Origin: Bacillota bacterium
GTDB lineage: Bacteria > Bacillota > Clostridia > Christensenellales > CAG-138
Assembly: GCA_023453725.1 (NCBI GenBank)
Contig: JAEXTB010000087.1
Location: 1 to 11,598, forward strand
Direction: 5' to 3'
DNA: 11,598 bases
Shown: positions 5,500 through 11,598 of the stretch, piece by piece
Position numbering within the stretch: the first letter of the stretch is position 1
How the letters are laid out: the number at the start of each line of letters is the position of its first letter
Program-made: the position numbers and the translations under genes
The notes under the pieces: model-generated
The model's database searches: none
The model's input: only the letters and a program-made list of their open reading frames with translations
What the model was told of the DNA's origin: nothing

Positions 5500-7905
5500 A
5501 TGGCGGACAGGTACGATCCAAGCGTAATCGAGCCGAAATGGCAAACAAAATGGGAGGACGCCCACTGTTTTGAAGCGGAAGCTTCCCACGCAAAGCCGAA
5601 ATTCTACGGGCTGATTGAGTTCCCGTATCCCTCGGGCATGGGCCTGCATGTGGGCCACCCGCGCAGCAACACGGCGATCGATATTATCTGCCGCAAGCGC
5701 AGGATGGAAGGCTACAACGTGCTGTATCCCATCGGCTGGGACGCGTTCGGCCTGCCCACGGAAAACTATGCCATCAAGACGGGCATCCACCCCGCAATTG
5801 TCACCAAGAATAACGTGGACCATTTCCGGGAGCAGTTAAAGCGCCTTGGGTTTTCGTTCGATTGGTCCCGCGAGGTCAACACCACAGACCCGAGCTATTA
5901 CAAATGGACGCAGTGGATCTTTTTGAAGCTGTTTGAAAAGGGTCTTGCCTACAAGGCGGAAATTCCCATCAACTTCTGCACGTCCTGCAAGGTCGGCCTT
6001 GCGAACGAAGAGGTCGTAGACGGCGTATGCGAGCGCTGCGGCGGCGCTGTTGTGCGCAAGGTCAAGAGCCAGTGGATGCTGAAAATTACGCAGTACGCGC
6101 AGCGTCTCATTGACGATCTTGACCAGCTCGATTTCATTGAAAAGGTCAAAATACAGCAGCGCAACTGGATCGGCAGGAGCGAGGGCGCGGAAGTGACCTT
6201 CGCCATTGAAGGCTTCCCCGAAGGCTTGCGCGTATTCACCACGCGGCCTGATACGCTCTTTGGCGCAACATATATGGTCGTTTCCCCGGAACATCCCATT
6301 GTGGAAACGCTCAAGGAGAAGATCACGAATATCACGGAAGTGCGCGCCTATCAGGATGCGGCGGCCCGCAAATCTGATTTTGAGCGCAGCGAACTTTCTA
6401 AAGAAAAAACCGGCGTACCGCTCCTTGGCGTCAATGCCATTAACCCCGTGACCGGTTTGCAAATTCCGGTCTGGATTTCCGACTATGTGCTCATGGGCTA
6501 CGGCACTGGGGCGATTATGGCCGTGCCAGCGCACGATGAGCGCGACTGGGCGTTTGCCAAGAAGTTCAACCTCCCCATCGTGGAGGTTGTGGCGGGCGGC
6601 AACGTGCAGGAAGAAGCCTATACCAATACCGAAACCGGCAAGATGGTTAACTCCGGCTTCCTAAACGGCATGGAAGTCAAGGAGGCCATTCCCGCCATCG
6701 CCAACTGGCTGGTGGAAAAGGGATTGGGCGAAAAGAAGGTCAACTTCAAGCTCAGGGACTGGGTATTCTCCCGCCAGCGCTACTGGGGCGAACCCATCCC
6801 GCTGGTCCATTGCGACCACTGCGGTTGGGTACCTTTACCGGAAAGTGAGCTTCCTCTCGTACTGCCGGAAATTGAAGAATACATGCCGGGCGAGGACGGC
6901 TCCTCTCCGCTTGCACGCGCCAAGGATTGGATCAAGACAACCTGCCCGAAGTGCGGCGGAGAAGCTGCGCGCGAAACGGACACCATGCCCCAGTGGGCGG
7001 GTTCGTCCTGGTATTTCCTGCGCTATATCGACCCGCACAACGACAAAGCCCTTGCCGACCCTGAGGAATTGAATTATTGGTCCCCGGTGGACTGGTACAA
7101 CGGCGGCATGGAGCACACAACACTCCACTTGCTCTATTCCCGGTTCTGGCACAAGTTCCTTTATGACATCGGCGTGGTGCCTACGCCCGAGCCGTACCAG
7201 AAGCGCACCAGCCACGGCATGATACTCGGCGAGAACGGGGAGAAGATGTCAAAGTCCCGCGGCAACGTCATCAACCCCGACGAGATCGTGGATGAGCTGG
7301 GCGCCGATACCTTCCGTATGTATGAAATGTTCATGGGCGCGTTCGATCAGCCCATCCCCTGGAGCAACACCGGCGCGCGCGGCTGCCGCAGGTTTTTAGA
7401 CCGCGTGTGGCGTCTGCAGGAAATGCTCGAAGGCACGGGCGAGTCTGCCGATATGCGCGGTAAAGTGCATGCTTGCATCAAGAAGGTGACGGAAGATTAC
7501 GAGCGTATGAAATATAACACCGCCATCGCCGCCATGATGGCGCTGGTAAATGACTTCTACGCAAAAAGCAGCATCACAAAAGACGAGCTGCATACGCTCC
7601 TCACACTCCTCTCGCCCGTGGCCCCGCACATTGCGGAAGAAATGAACGAGAGCTTGGGGTATAGCCCGCTTTATGCTACACCGTGGCCCAAGTGGGACGA
7701 AAGCGCTCTCATTGAGGACAGCATTGAGCTTGCCATCCAGATCAACGGCAAAGTCCGCGCCCGCATGATGGCGGCAGCCGATGCCCCCAAGGAAGAAGTG
7801 GAAGCTGCGGCAACCGCGCACCCTGAAATTGCGCCCTTGCTTGAGGGCAAGTCGGTGAAGAAGATCATCGTCGTCAAGAACGTGGTCAATATTGTAGCGG
7901 TGTAA
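5500..7905 (+). CDS. leuS: Leucyl-tRNA synthetase
   Basis: 801 residues, within the bacterial LeuRS range. It charges tRNA-Leu with leucine in the cytosol. It is a class I enzyme: the HIGH motif is HVGH (50-53), within GLHVGHPR, and KMSKS is at 582-586. Zinc-type cysteine pairs are C160/C163 with C177/C180, and C438/C441 with C482/C485. The CP1 editing domain shows the threonine-rich [12 protein letters not shown] (from T247) and VPAHDERDW (342-350), whose Asp is needed to hydrolyse mischarged tRNA, so proofreading looks intact. The C-terminal anticodon-binding region and tail ([11 protein letters not shown]...) are complete. GGAGGG lies 12 nt before the ATG. Expression is controlled by the T-box leader directly upstream and ended by a strong terminator just after the stop. 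Confidence 0.97.
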   Translation: MADRYDPSVIEPKWQTKWEDAHCFEAEASHAKPKFYGLIEFPYPSGMGLHVGHPRSNTAIDIICRKRRMEGYNVLYPIGWDAFGLPTENYAIKTGIHPAIVTKNNVDHFREQLKRLGFSFDWSREVNTTDPSYYKWTQWIFLKLFEKGLAYKAEIPINFCTSCKVGLANEEVVDGVCERCGGAVVRKVKSQWMLKITQYAQRLIDDLDQLDFIEKVKIQQRNWIGRSEGAEVTFAIEGFPEGLRVFTTRPDTLFGATYMVVSPEHPIVETLKEKITNITEVRAYQDAAARKSDFERSELSKEKTGVPLLGVNAINPVTGLQIPVWISDYVLMGYGTGAIMAVPAHDERDWAFAKKFNLPIVEVVAGGNVQEEAYTNTETGKMVNSGFLNGMEVKEAIPAIANWLVEKGLGEKKVNFKLRDWVFSRQRYWGEPIPLVHCDHCGWVPLPESELPLVLPEIEEYMPGEDGSSPLARAKDWIKTTCPKCGGEAARETDTMPQWAGSSWYFLRYIDPHNDKALADPEELNYWSPVDWYNGGMEHTTLHLLYSRFWHKFLYDIGVVPTPEPYQKRTSHGMILGENGEKMSKSRGNVINPDEIVDELGADTFRMYEMFMGAFDQPIPWSNTGARGCRRFLDRVWRLQEMLEGTGESADMRGKVHACIKKVTEDYERMKYNTAIAAMMALVNDFYAKSSITKDELHTLLTLLSPVAPHIAEEMNESLGYSPLYATPWPKWDESALIEDSIELAIQINGKVRARMMAAADAPKEEVEAAATAHPEIAPLLEGKSVKKIIVVKNVVNIVAV

Positions 7906-7927
7906 CAACAGCAAAACAGCAAAACAG

Positions 7928-7955
7928 AAAAAGGAGCGGAACACCGCTCCTTTTT
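7928..7955 (+). terminator. Intrinsic terminator after leuS
   Basis: GGAGCGG (7933-7939), loop AACA, CCGCTCC (7944-7950), then TTTTT. The five A before the stem make it symmetric, so it could also act on the minus strand. It lies 22 nt after the leuS stop. Confidence 0.9.
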
Positions 7956-8022
7956 AATTGGCGCTATAGATACAACTCCAATCCGCTTCCGGCGCATACT
8001 AGCCAGAAAAGGAGGCAATGCA

Positions 8023-8178
8023 ATGAAGAAGAGGGAACCTCGAACCATAAAAACCATAGGCCGTGACCAAGTTGTAAAAAGCGGGAACGTCATGATAACG
8101 GACGAAAACGGACGGTTGCCGGTAGACGAAGATGTAATGGTCACGCACGGCAGCTTGCCAAACCCGCACGATGGCTGA
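8023..8178 (+). CDS. Small polar ORF, 51 residues, unknown
   Basis: The ATG at 8023 has AAAGGAGG ending seven nt upstream, as good a ribosome binding site as any in the window; an ATG at 8018 is too close to it and not in this frame. The product starts MKKREPRTIKTIGRDQVV and ends SLPNPHDG. It is highly charged, has no cysteine and no transmembrane segment, and I do not recognise a family. It stands alone, with the leuS terminator 67 bp above and a strong bidirectional terminator 20 bp below, which argues for a real transcribed unit. I see no convincing promoter in 7956-8010, so it may depend on read-through from leuS. It could be a small cytosolic protein or chance, but the ribosome binding site and bordering terminators favour a gene. 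Confidence 0.6.
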   Translation: MKKREPRTIKTIGRDQVVKSGNVMITDENGRLPVDEDVMVTHGSLPNPHDG

Positions 8179-8198
8179 ACGCATCCGTATAGCAAGAT

Positions 8199-8235
8199 AA
8201 AAAGAGCCTCTGCCAGATTGGCAGAGGCTCTTTTT
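8199..8235. terminator. Bidirectional intrinsic terminator between convergent genes
   Basis: A perfect 16-bp inverted repeat: AAAAAGAGCCTCTGCC (8199-8214), loop AGATT, GGCAGAGGCTCTTTTT (8220-8235). A-tract and T-tract flank it symmetrically, so it can stop both the small plus-strand ORF and thiT on the minus strand. Confidence 0.93.
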
Positions 8236-8244
8236 ATAATTGTG

Positions 8245-8907
8245 TTACGCTTGTGCAGGCCTCGGCAGTGCCCGTTCCATTGCCCGCTTCACGGGCGGCA
8301 GCGCCGCCACGATGATGCACAGCACCACGTCCGGCCCAAGCGCGATCACGTTGTAGGCAATGGAGTACGCCCACGGGTTCCAGCCTTCCCAGGCGTATTC
8401 CGCAAAGAAAATGCCGCCGGAGAGTGTGGAGGCGATGATCCTGCCGATGCCGCCCACGATAAGGCCCATACTGATGCTCTTGGGGAAGAACCCTGCAAGG
8501 CCAAAGCACATGAACGCCAGCGGGTAGTCAAGCAGCAGCTGCGCCCAGTGGATGACATACGCATCCTGCAAGAGCTGCAATAAGCCGAGCGCGAGACCCG
8601 CAATTAATCCGTTGCGCGTGCCAAAGCGGTTGGCGTAAAACACCATGGGCAAGAGGCTGCACAATGTCAACGAGCCACCCTGCGGCATGCGGAACAGCCG
8701 CAGATACGATAAAAAGAACGAGAGCGCCACGGCCAAAGCGCCATAAACAATGACCCGCGTCATGTCTTCCTTGCCAACCGCGGGTGCCTGCCGCCGCGCG
8801 CGCGCAAGCAGCACAATAAACGTTATGACAAGTGCCGCCGCAAATGCAAACGCCACCCACGCAAGCGGGGACAATTCCCCCATAGCCGAGAACAGTGTGA
8901 ATTCCAT
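8245..8907 (-). CDS. thiT: Thiamine ECF transporter S-component (ThiT)
   Basis: 220 residues, membrane protein. ThiT binds thiamine outside the cell and works with a shared EcfAA'T energising module, encoded elsewhere. The signature YGALAVALSFFLSYLRLFRM (55-74), then PQGGSLTLCSLLP (75-87), matches the ThiT/YuaJ family. LLLDYPLAF (124-132) and EGWNPWAYSIAYN (174-186) supply the aromatic, Glu and Asn residues of the thiamine pocket region. H120 is near the expected ligand-side histidine. About 50 N-terminal residues, including an extra transmembrane helix (13-35), precede the core; characterised ThiT proteins of about 180 residues lack this. The start has a GGAAGG ribosome binding site shortly upstream. 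The gene sits behind a TPP riboswitch and its own promoter, in agreement with the assignment. Confidence 0.92.
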   Translation of the reverse strand: MEFTLFSAMGELSPLAWVAFAFAAALVITFIVLLARARRQAPAVGKEDMTRVIVYGALAVALSFFLSYLRLFRMPQGGSLTLCSLLPMVFYANRFGTRNGLIAGLALGLLQLLQDAYVIHWAQLLLDYPLAFMCFGLAGFFPKSISMGLIVGGIGRIIASTLSGGIFFAEYAWEGWNPWAYSIAYNVIALGPDVVLCIIVAALPPVKRAMERALPRPAQA

Positions 8908-8946
8908 AGTCCTTCCTTTCTCTCCAGCCGCTGCGCAAGGTGCAAT

Positions 8947-8982
8947 AAAAAATTGCCCGCTTCAAATAAAGAAACGGGCAAT
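8947..8982 (-). terminator. Riboswitch-controlled terminator before thiT
   Basis: On the minus strand, ATTGCCCGTTTC (8971-8982) pairs with GAAGCGGGCAAT (8952-8963) over 12 bp with one G-U, loop of seven, then a run of T (8947-8952). It lies between the TPP aptamer and the thiT start, so it is the expression platform. Confidence 0.92.
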
Positions 8983-9000
8983 CGGTATTAAAGCCTCAAG

Positions 9001-9083
9001 CTCCGCTTCCCTACGTTAGGATTACCTAAACAGGTTCTAAGGGTCTTTCTCAGCCGGCCATTACGCCAGCGCCCCCAGCGGTG
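9001..9083 (-). promoter_or_regulatory. TPP riboswitch aptamer (THI box)
   Basis: Read on the minus strand, the conserved elements appear in order: GCTGGGGGCGC at the 5' side, GGCTGAGA, ACCCTT, GAACCTG, and GTAGGGAAGCGG. Helix P1 forms from CCGCT (9077-9081) and AGCGG (9003-9007). Binding of thiamine pyrophosphate should reduce thiT expression. Confidence 0.95.
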
Positions 9084-9104
9084 GATATTCAATTTGATGT
9101 GCCC

Positions 9105-9133
9105 ATTGTACAAAGTCGCGCCGCGCTTGTCAA
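9105..9133 (-). promoter_or_regulatory. Sigma-A-type promoter of the thiT leader
   Basis: On the minus strand, perfect TTGACA (9128-9133), a 17-bp spacer and TACAAT (9105-9110). Transcription should start near 9098, shortly before the aptamer. Confidence 0.85.
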
Positions 9134-9233
9134 GCCTCGCTCCCCCCACTATCCCTTATCCGGCAAAAGCAGCCACGCTTCGCTCCGTATAAAATCACAT
9201 AGTTCCGTTGTTTATCAAAGGGCTCCGATTGAT

Positions 9234-9794
9234 TCAGCCGAATTTTGCGGGGAACTGCGCGATTAGACCGCGCACCATTTCATCGGCCATATCGAGCGCC
9301 TGCGCCTGGATTTCATCAAACTGCTGAATGCTGTTTGCGTATTGGTTGCCGGCAATCTGCATTGCCTCCACTTCCGTCATATACAGGTGGTCATAAAGCA
9401 TGGTCTTCCAATCGTTTTCATCCCAGTTGGGGTTGAGTTCCGCTAAGAAGTTTGCAATGTCATCCGCGTTTTCGTACCATTTTACCCGCTGCTCATTGTA
9501 CGCGTTCATATCGCCTTCTTTTGCGGCGTTTACCAGTGCCGCCGCAATGAGAAGATGATCCCGCAAAAACTCTTCAAACCTTTTTGCGTTGGTCTCCCCA
9601 TACAGGGGCGTCAGCGCCGCGGCAAAATCCGTTGGGTTTTGCAGCAGGCGTTTTGTGACTTCCTCAATGTCGCCCGCATCCGTAAGCGTACTCATGATAA
9701 AAGCTCGGGTCCATAATACATGCTCCATCCACAGCCGTCTGAGAGTATTCATTAAGTCCATTTGTGCAGGCGTAATACAGACATCGTTGCGCAT
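9234..9794 (-). CDS. Helical protein of unknown function, 186 residues
   Basis: I chose the ATG at 9794 (MRNDVCITPAQ) because a G-rich AGGGGGG lies six nt upstream. The same frame is open to 9872 but those starts lack a ribosome binding site. The product looks entirely alpha-helical and acidic, with no signal peptide or transmembrane helix. Three similar stretches each carry a histidine at a helix: MEHVLWTRAF, RDHLLIAAALVNAAKEGD, and YDHLYMTEVEA. This suggests a repeated helical hairpin that might bind a metal, but that is inference. I associate such proteins with spore-forming Firmicutes, without a known function. It follows spoIIR on the same strand at a distance of about 95 bp. No clear terminator follows it before the thiT promoter. 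Confidence 0.75.
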   Translation of the reverse strand: MRNDVCITPAQMDLMNTLRRLWMEHVLWTRAFIMSTLTDAGDIEEVTKRLLQNPTDFAAALTPLYGETNAKRFEEFLRDHLLIAAALVNAAKEGDMNAYNEQRVKWYENADDIANFLAELNPNWDENDWKTMLYDHLYMTEVEAMQIAGNQYANSIQQFDEIQAQALDMADEMVRGLIAQFPAKFG

Positions 9795-9822
9795 ACCATC
9801 CCCCCCTAAAACATACTGGTTC

Positions 9823-9850
9823 ATTGTATGTGCATCGATCCAAAATAACC
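9823..9850 (-). promoter_or_regulatory. Possible sigma-E-like promoter of the 186-residue gene
   Basis: On the minus strand, CATACAAT (9823-9830) equals the sporulation sigma-E -10 consensus and lies about 29 bp before the chosen ATG. The upstream GGGTTAT, about 14 bp away, is only a weak -35 match. Tentative. Confidence 0.2.
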
Positions 9851-9888
9851 CAAACGGCAAGGGGGTGTTCAAAATTTAGCTCAGTACT

Positions 9889-10485
9889 CTATTTTTCTTG
9901 CTGCGCCTTTTTCCACTGTTCCATCAGCTTCACCAGATCGCTTTCAAACACCAGCTCATCCGTTCCGGGAATGTCCTCCACGCCAATATCCACAAGGCAC
10001 AAAGGCGGGAAGAGGACGCACCACCAGTTCTGGCCTTCGGCATTCCCAAGCTCCACCCGCAGCGCCTCATATTCGCCCGCAGGGTATGTCGTGCCGCCAT
10101 ACGTCTTATCTGGGAATTCCATCACGCCCAGGCGTAGCTGCGCGCCGTAGCCGCAGCCCTGCTCCTTTAAAACGCGGTTCACGGTTTCGAGCACCCCGCC
10201 GCCGCTGTTTAAAAGGAGTTTTTCTGCTTCTTTCAGCGAGCCTGCGGGCGCGAACTCCTTAATGAGTGCGTCCCGGACCAGAAGCTTCACGCGCTGATCT
10301 TCTTTGCTGTCGCTGTTGGCCAAAATATGCAGCCGCAGCACCTCCGGCGTGCCGTCTTTATGCAGCATCGTTTCCTGCGCCACAGTGGGTATGGATTGAA
10401 GCAGCGTAGGCGTGACCGCCTCGTGATAGAAAAACAGCATCAGTACAATGGCAAATGCCGTCGCAACCGGCCTGATGATACGCAT
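9889..10485 (-). CDS. spoIIR: Stage II sporulation protein R (SpoIIR)
   Basis: 198 residues. SpoIIR is made in the forespore, exported across its membrane, and triggers the SpoIIGA protease in the mother cell to mature pro-sigma-E. An N-terminal signal/anchor helix (about 8-20) is followed by the family blocks LRLHILANSDSKEDQ (50-64), KLLVRDAL (67-74), FPDKTYGGTTYPAGEYEALR (124-143) and GQNWWCVLFPPLC (151-163), the last being a hallmark of the family. The start has AGGAGG (10491-10496) five nt upstream. The C-terminal tail is short and charged, ending KKAQQEK. I see no convincing sigma-F promoter in the 60 bp above the gene. Its presence indicates an endospore-forming lineage. Confidence 0.95.
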   Translation of the reverse strand: MRIIRPVATAFAIVLMLFFYHEAVTPTLLQSIPTVAQETMLHKDGTPEVLRLHILANSDSKEDQRVKLLVRDALIKEFAPAGSLKEAEKLLLNSGGGVLETVNRVLKEQGCGYGAQLRLGVMEFPDKTYGGTTYPAGEYEALRVELGNAEGQNWWCVLFPPLCLVDIGVEDIPGTDELVFESDLVKLMEQWKKAQQEK

Positions 10486-10548
10486 ATGTTCCTCCTGTGT
10501 ATGGTATGTGTAGGAGTATGCACAGTTCTACAGCACTTTAGACAAACC

Positions 10549-10583
10549 AAAAAAGAAAAACTCCGCTTTCTTACAAGCGAAGT
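10549..10583 (-). terminator. Intrinsic terminator downstream of the gltX unit
   Basis: On the minus strand, ACTTCGCTT (10575-10583) pairs with AAGCGGAGT (10560-10568) with one wobble, six-nt loop, then TTTTTCTTTTTT. It separates the gltX transcript from spoIIR. The 78 nt from the stop at 10662 to the hairpin hold nothing I recognise. Confidence 0.85.
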
Positions 10584-10661
10584 CTTGCTGGTGATGAATC
10601 CGTTTTTCAGTTCCTTACCCGCAAACCGTCAAAGGAACGCGCTGCGGCACTGTCTATATGG

Positions 10662-11096
10662 CTATACAGCGCGTCTGAGCATTACCGCCCAGGCGGACAT
10701 CCTTTGCCCGTTCTGGAACGAAACGCCAACGTTTTCATACGTATCATCGTCTATCTGTATCAGCGTTTCCGTACCGGAATAAATGCCGTTTTCGGAGGTG
10801 TAGCAGGAAATGATCTTGTTGCCGATCACTTCAAACGTGCCTTCCAGCTTTCCGAGTGCGGGGTTCAAGGACTCCCAACGGATGGTCTCGGGGCTTCCCG
10901 TTTGCTGCAGGCGGTAGGCGTTTGTAAAGCGCACCGGCTGATCGAAGGCAACGCCCATAAATCCATCCAGCGACCACATTTGATCGGTATGGACAGCATC
11001 GCACCTGCCCGATAACGGATAGGTCACACCCTTATCGTCATAATAGAGACCATCCGCTTCCCATACGGCGCCATCATCAAAATAGGTGTGTTCCAT
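10662..11096 (-). CDS. Unknown 144-residue protein after gltX
   Basis: Begins MEHTYFDDGAVWEADGLYYD. The composition (many G, T, V, I, Y and W in short alternating runs) suggests an all-beta fold, perhaps a small barrel such as a lipocalin-like or DUF-type protein. No signal peptide or transmembrane helix is seen, so it is probably cytosolic. Phrases such as GKLEGTFEVIGNKIISCYTSENGIYSG (82-108) look like consecutive beta strands. GGGAGG lies eight nt before the ATG. The gene starts 22 nt after the gltX stop and precedes a terminator, so it is the last gene of a gltX transcript. Function not identifiable from sequence. Confidence 0.7.
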   Translation of the reverse strand: MEHTYFDDGAVWEADGLYYDDKGVTYPLSGRCDAVHTDQMWSLDGFMGVAFDQPVRFTNAYRLQQTGSPETIRWESLNPALGKLEGTFEVIGNKIISCYTSENGIYSGTETLIQIDDDTYENVGVSFQNGQRMSAWAVMLRRAV

Positions 11097-11118
11097 TTCC
11101 CACGCCTCCCGAAAAAAG

Positions 11119-11598
11119 TTAATCGAGTTTCTTTCGCCCCACGGCCAGACGGCGCATGGCTTCCTCGCGCCCTAAAAGATACGCGATCTCAATTGCACCA
11201 CCGGGTGTGACAAGCTTGCCCGCAAGCGCGATGCGCACCGGCCACAACAGCGTACCATTCTTCATACCCTTTTGCTCCGCCATGCCGATGAGCAGGGTAT
11301 GCAGGGATTCCTCCGTCCATTCCGGCAGCGCGTTGAGCGCGGGGATGACCATATCCAGTACGGATTTTGAAACCGCAGCATCCGTCTTGCTCTTTTTGTT
11401 GGTAAACAGCTCCGCGTCGTAGCTTTCATCTAAAGCCGTAAAGAAATCCACCATCGGAGGAATCTGTGCAAACGTCTCCGTGCGCGGCTGCAATATGCGA
11501 CACAGGACGCTTGTATCCATATGGCCGATGCCCGCCTCTTTGTAATAAGGCTCTGCATAGGCCGTGAACTCTTCCGGCGGCAGCGCGCGGATGTATTC
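11119..11598 (-). CDS. gltX: Glutamyl-tRNA synthetase, C-terminal part (cut by window edge)
   Basis: The frame is open to the window end, giving the last 159 residues; the catalytic domain lies outside. The visible part is the helical anticodon-binding region of a class I GluRS: EYIRALPPEEF at its start, VDFFTALDESYDAELF, LHTLLIGMAEQKGMKNGTLLWPVRIALAG, and the C-terminal TPGGAIEIAYLLGREEAMRRL, which resembles the common end motif of GluRS. The enzyme attaches glutamate to tRNA-Glu and, in many Firmicutes, also to tRNA-Gln for later amidation. An internal ATG at 11520 is not the real start, because homologous sequence continues upstream of it. The 144-residue gene follows after 22 nt. Confidence 0.93.
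   Translation of the reverse strand, partial: EYIRALPPEEFTAYAEPYYKEAGIGHMDTSVLCRILQPRTETFAQIPPMVDFFTALDESYDAELFTNKKSKTDAAVSKSVLDMVIPALNALPEWTEESLHTLLIGMAEQKGMKNGTLLWPVRIALAGKLVTPGGAIEIAYLLGREEAMRRLAVGRKKLD

Noticed and set aside
5836..6534. A 232-codon minus-strand frame inside leuS.
   Set aside because: Antisense shadow of a well-conserved synthetase gene.
9140..9233. A terminator after the 186-residue gene.
   Set aside because: Only a weak, bulged GCGAAGC/GCTTTTGC pairing without a U-tract was found.
10497..10548. A sigma-F promoter for spoIIR (GCATA on the minus strand).
   Set aside because: No GGnnAnnnT-like -10 box at the right distance.

Overview
The window looks like a chromosomal segment of an endospore-forming Firmicute of the class Clostridia. 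The grounds are a recognisable SpoIIR, strong AGGAGG-type ribosome binding sites, sigma-A-like promoters, a T-box leader on a tRNA synthetase gene, and a thiamine ECF transporter under a TPP riboswitch. The base composition is moderately GC-rich and the genes are densely packed. I see no phage, transposon, CRISPR or tRNA gene.

Left part (1-2600), minus strand: murC (peptidoglycan precursor ligase) has its own clear promoter and lies downstream of a tandem-GNAT acetyltransferase gene. Below murC is a hairpin-rich 3' flank. A short divergent intergenic region (2443-2599) carries promoters for both directions.

Middle part (2600-8178), plus strand: a QueG-like Fe-S protein without the C-terminal extension of QueG is followed by a large membrane protein built of three homologous modules (two transmembrane helices plus a soluble domain each, resembling the STM3941 family). 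Next is leuS, behind a complete T-box leader with Leu specifier CUC, a UGGU tRNA-end bulge, and an overlapping antiterminator and terminator. The leuS promoter sits inside the last codons of the membrane-protein gene, and that gene's stop codon is part of the -10 box. After the leuS terminator lies a free-standing 51-codon ORF with a strong ribosome binding site, closed by a second, bidirectional terminator.

Right part (8199-11598), minus strand: thiT (thiamine S-component) has a full control region of sigma-A promoter, TPP aptamer and terminator, and a visible antitermination switch. Upstream of it, in transcription order, are the 3' end of gltX (cut by the window edge), a 144-residue unknown protein and a terminator, then spoIIR and a 186-residue helical protein of unknown function.

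Most genes are housekeeping. The less ordinary points are the three-module membrane protein with a perfect 23-bp repeat placed a whole number of codons apart, the leuS promoter built from one copy of that repeat, the 51-residue ORF, and a divergent MurC. I did not find convincing evidence for a wholly new defence or mobile system.
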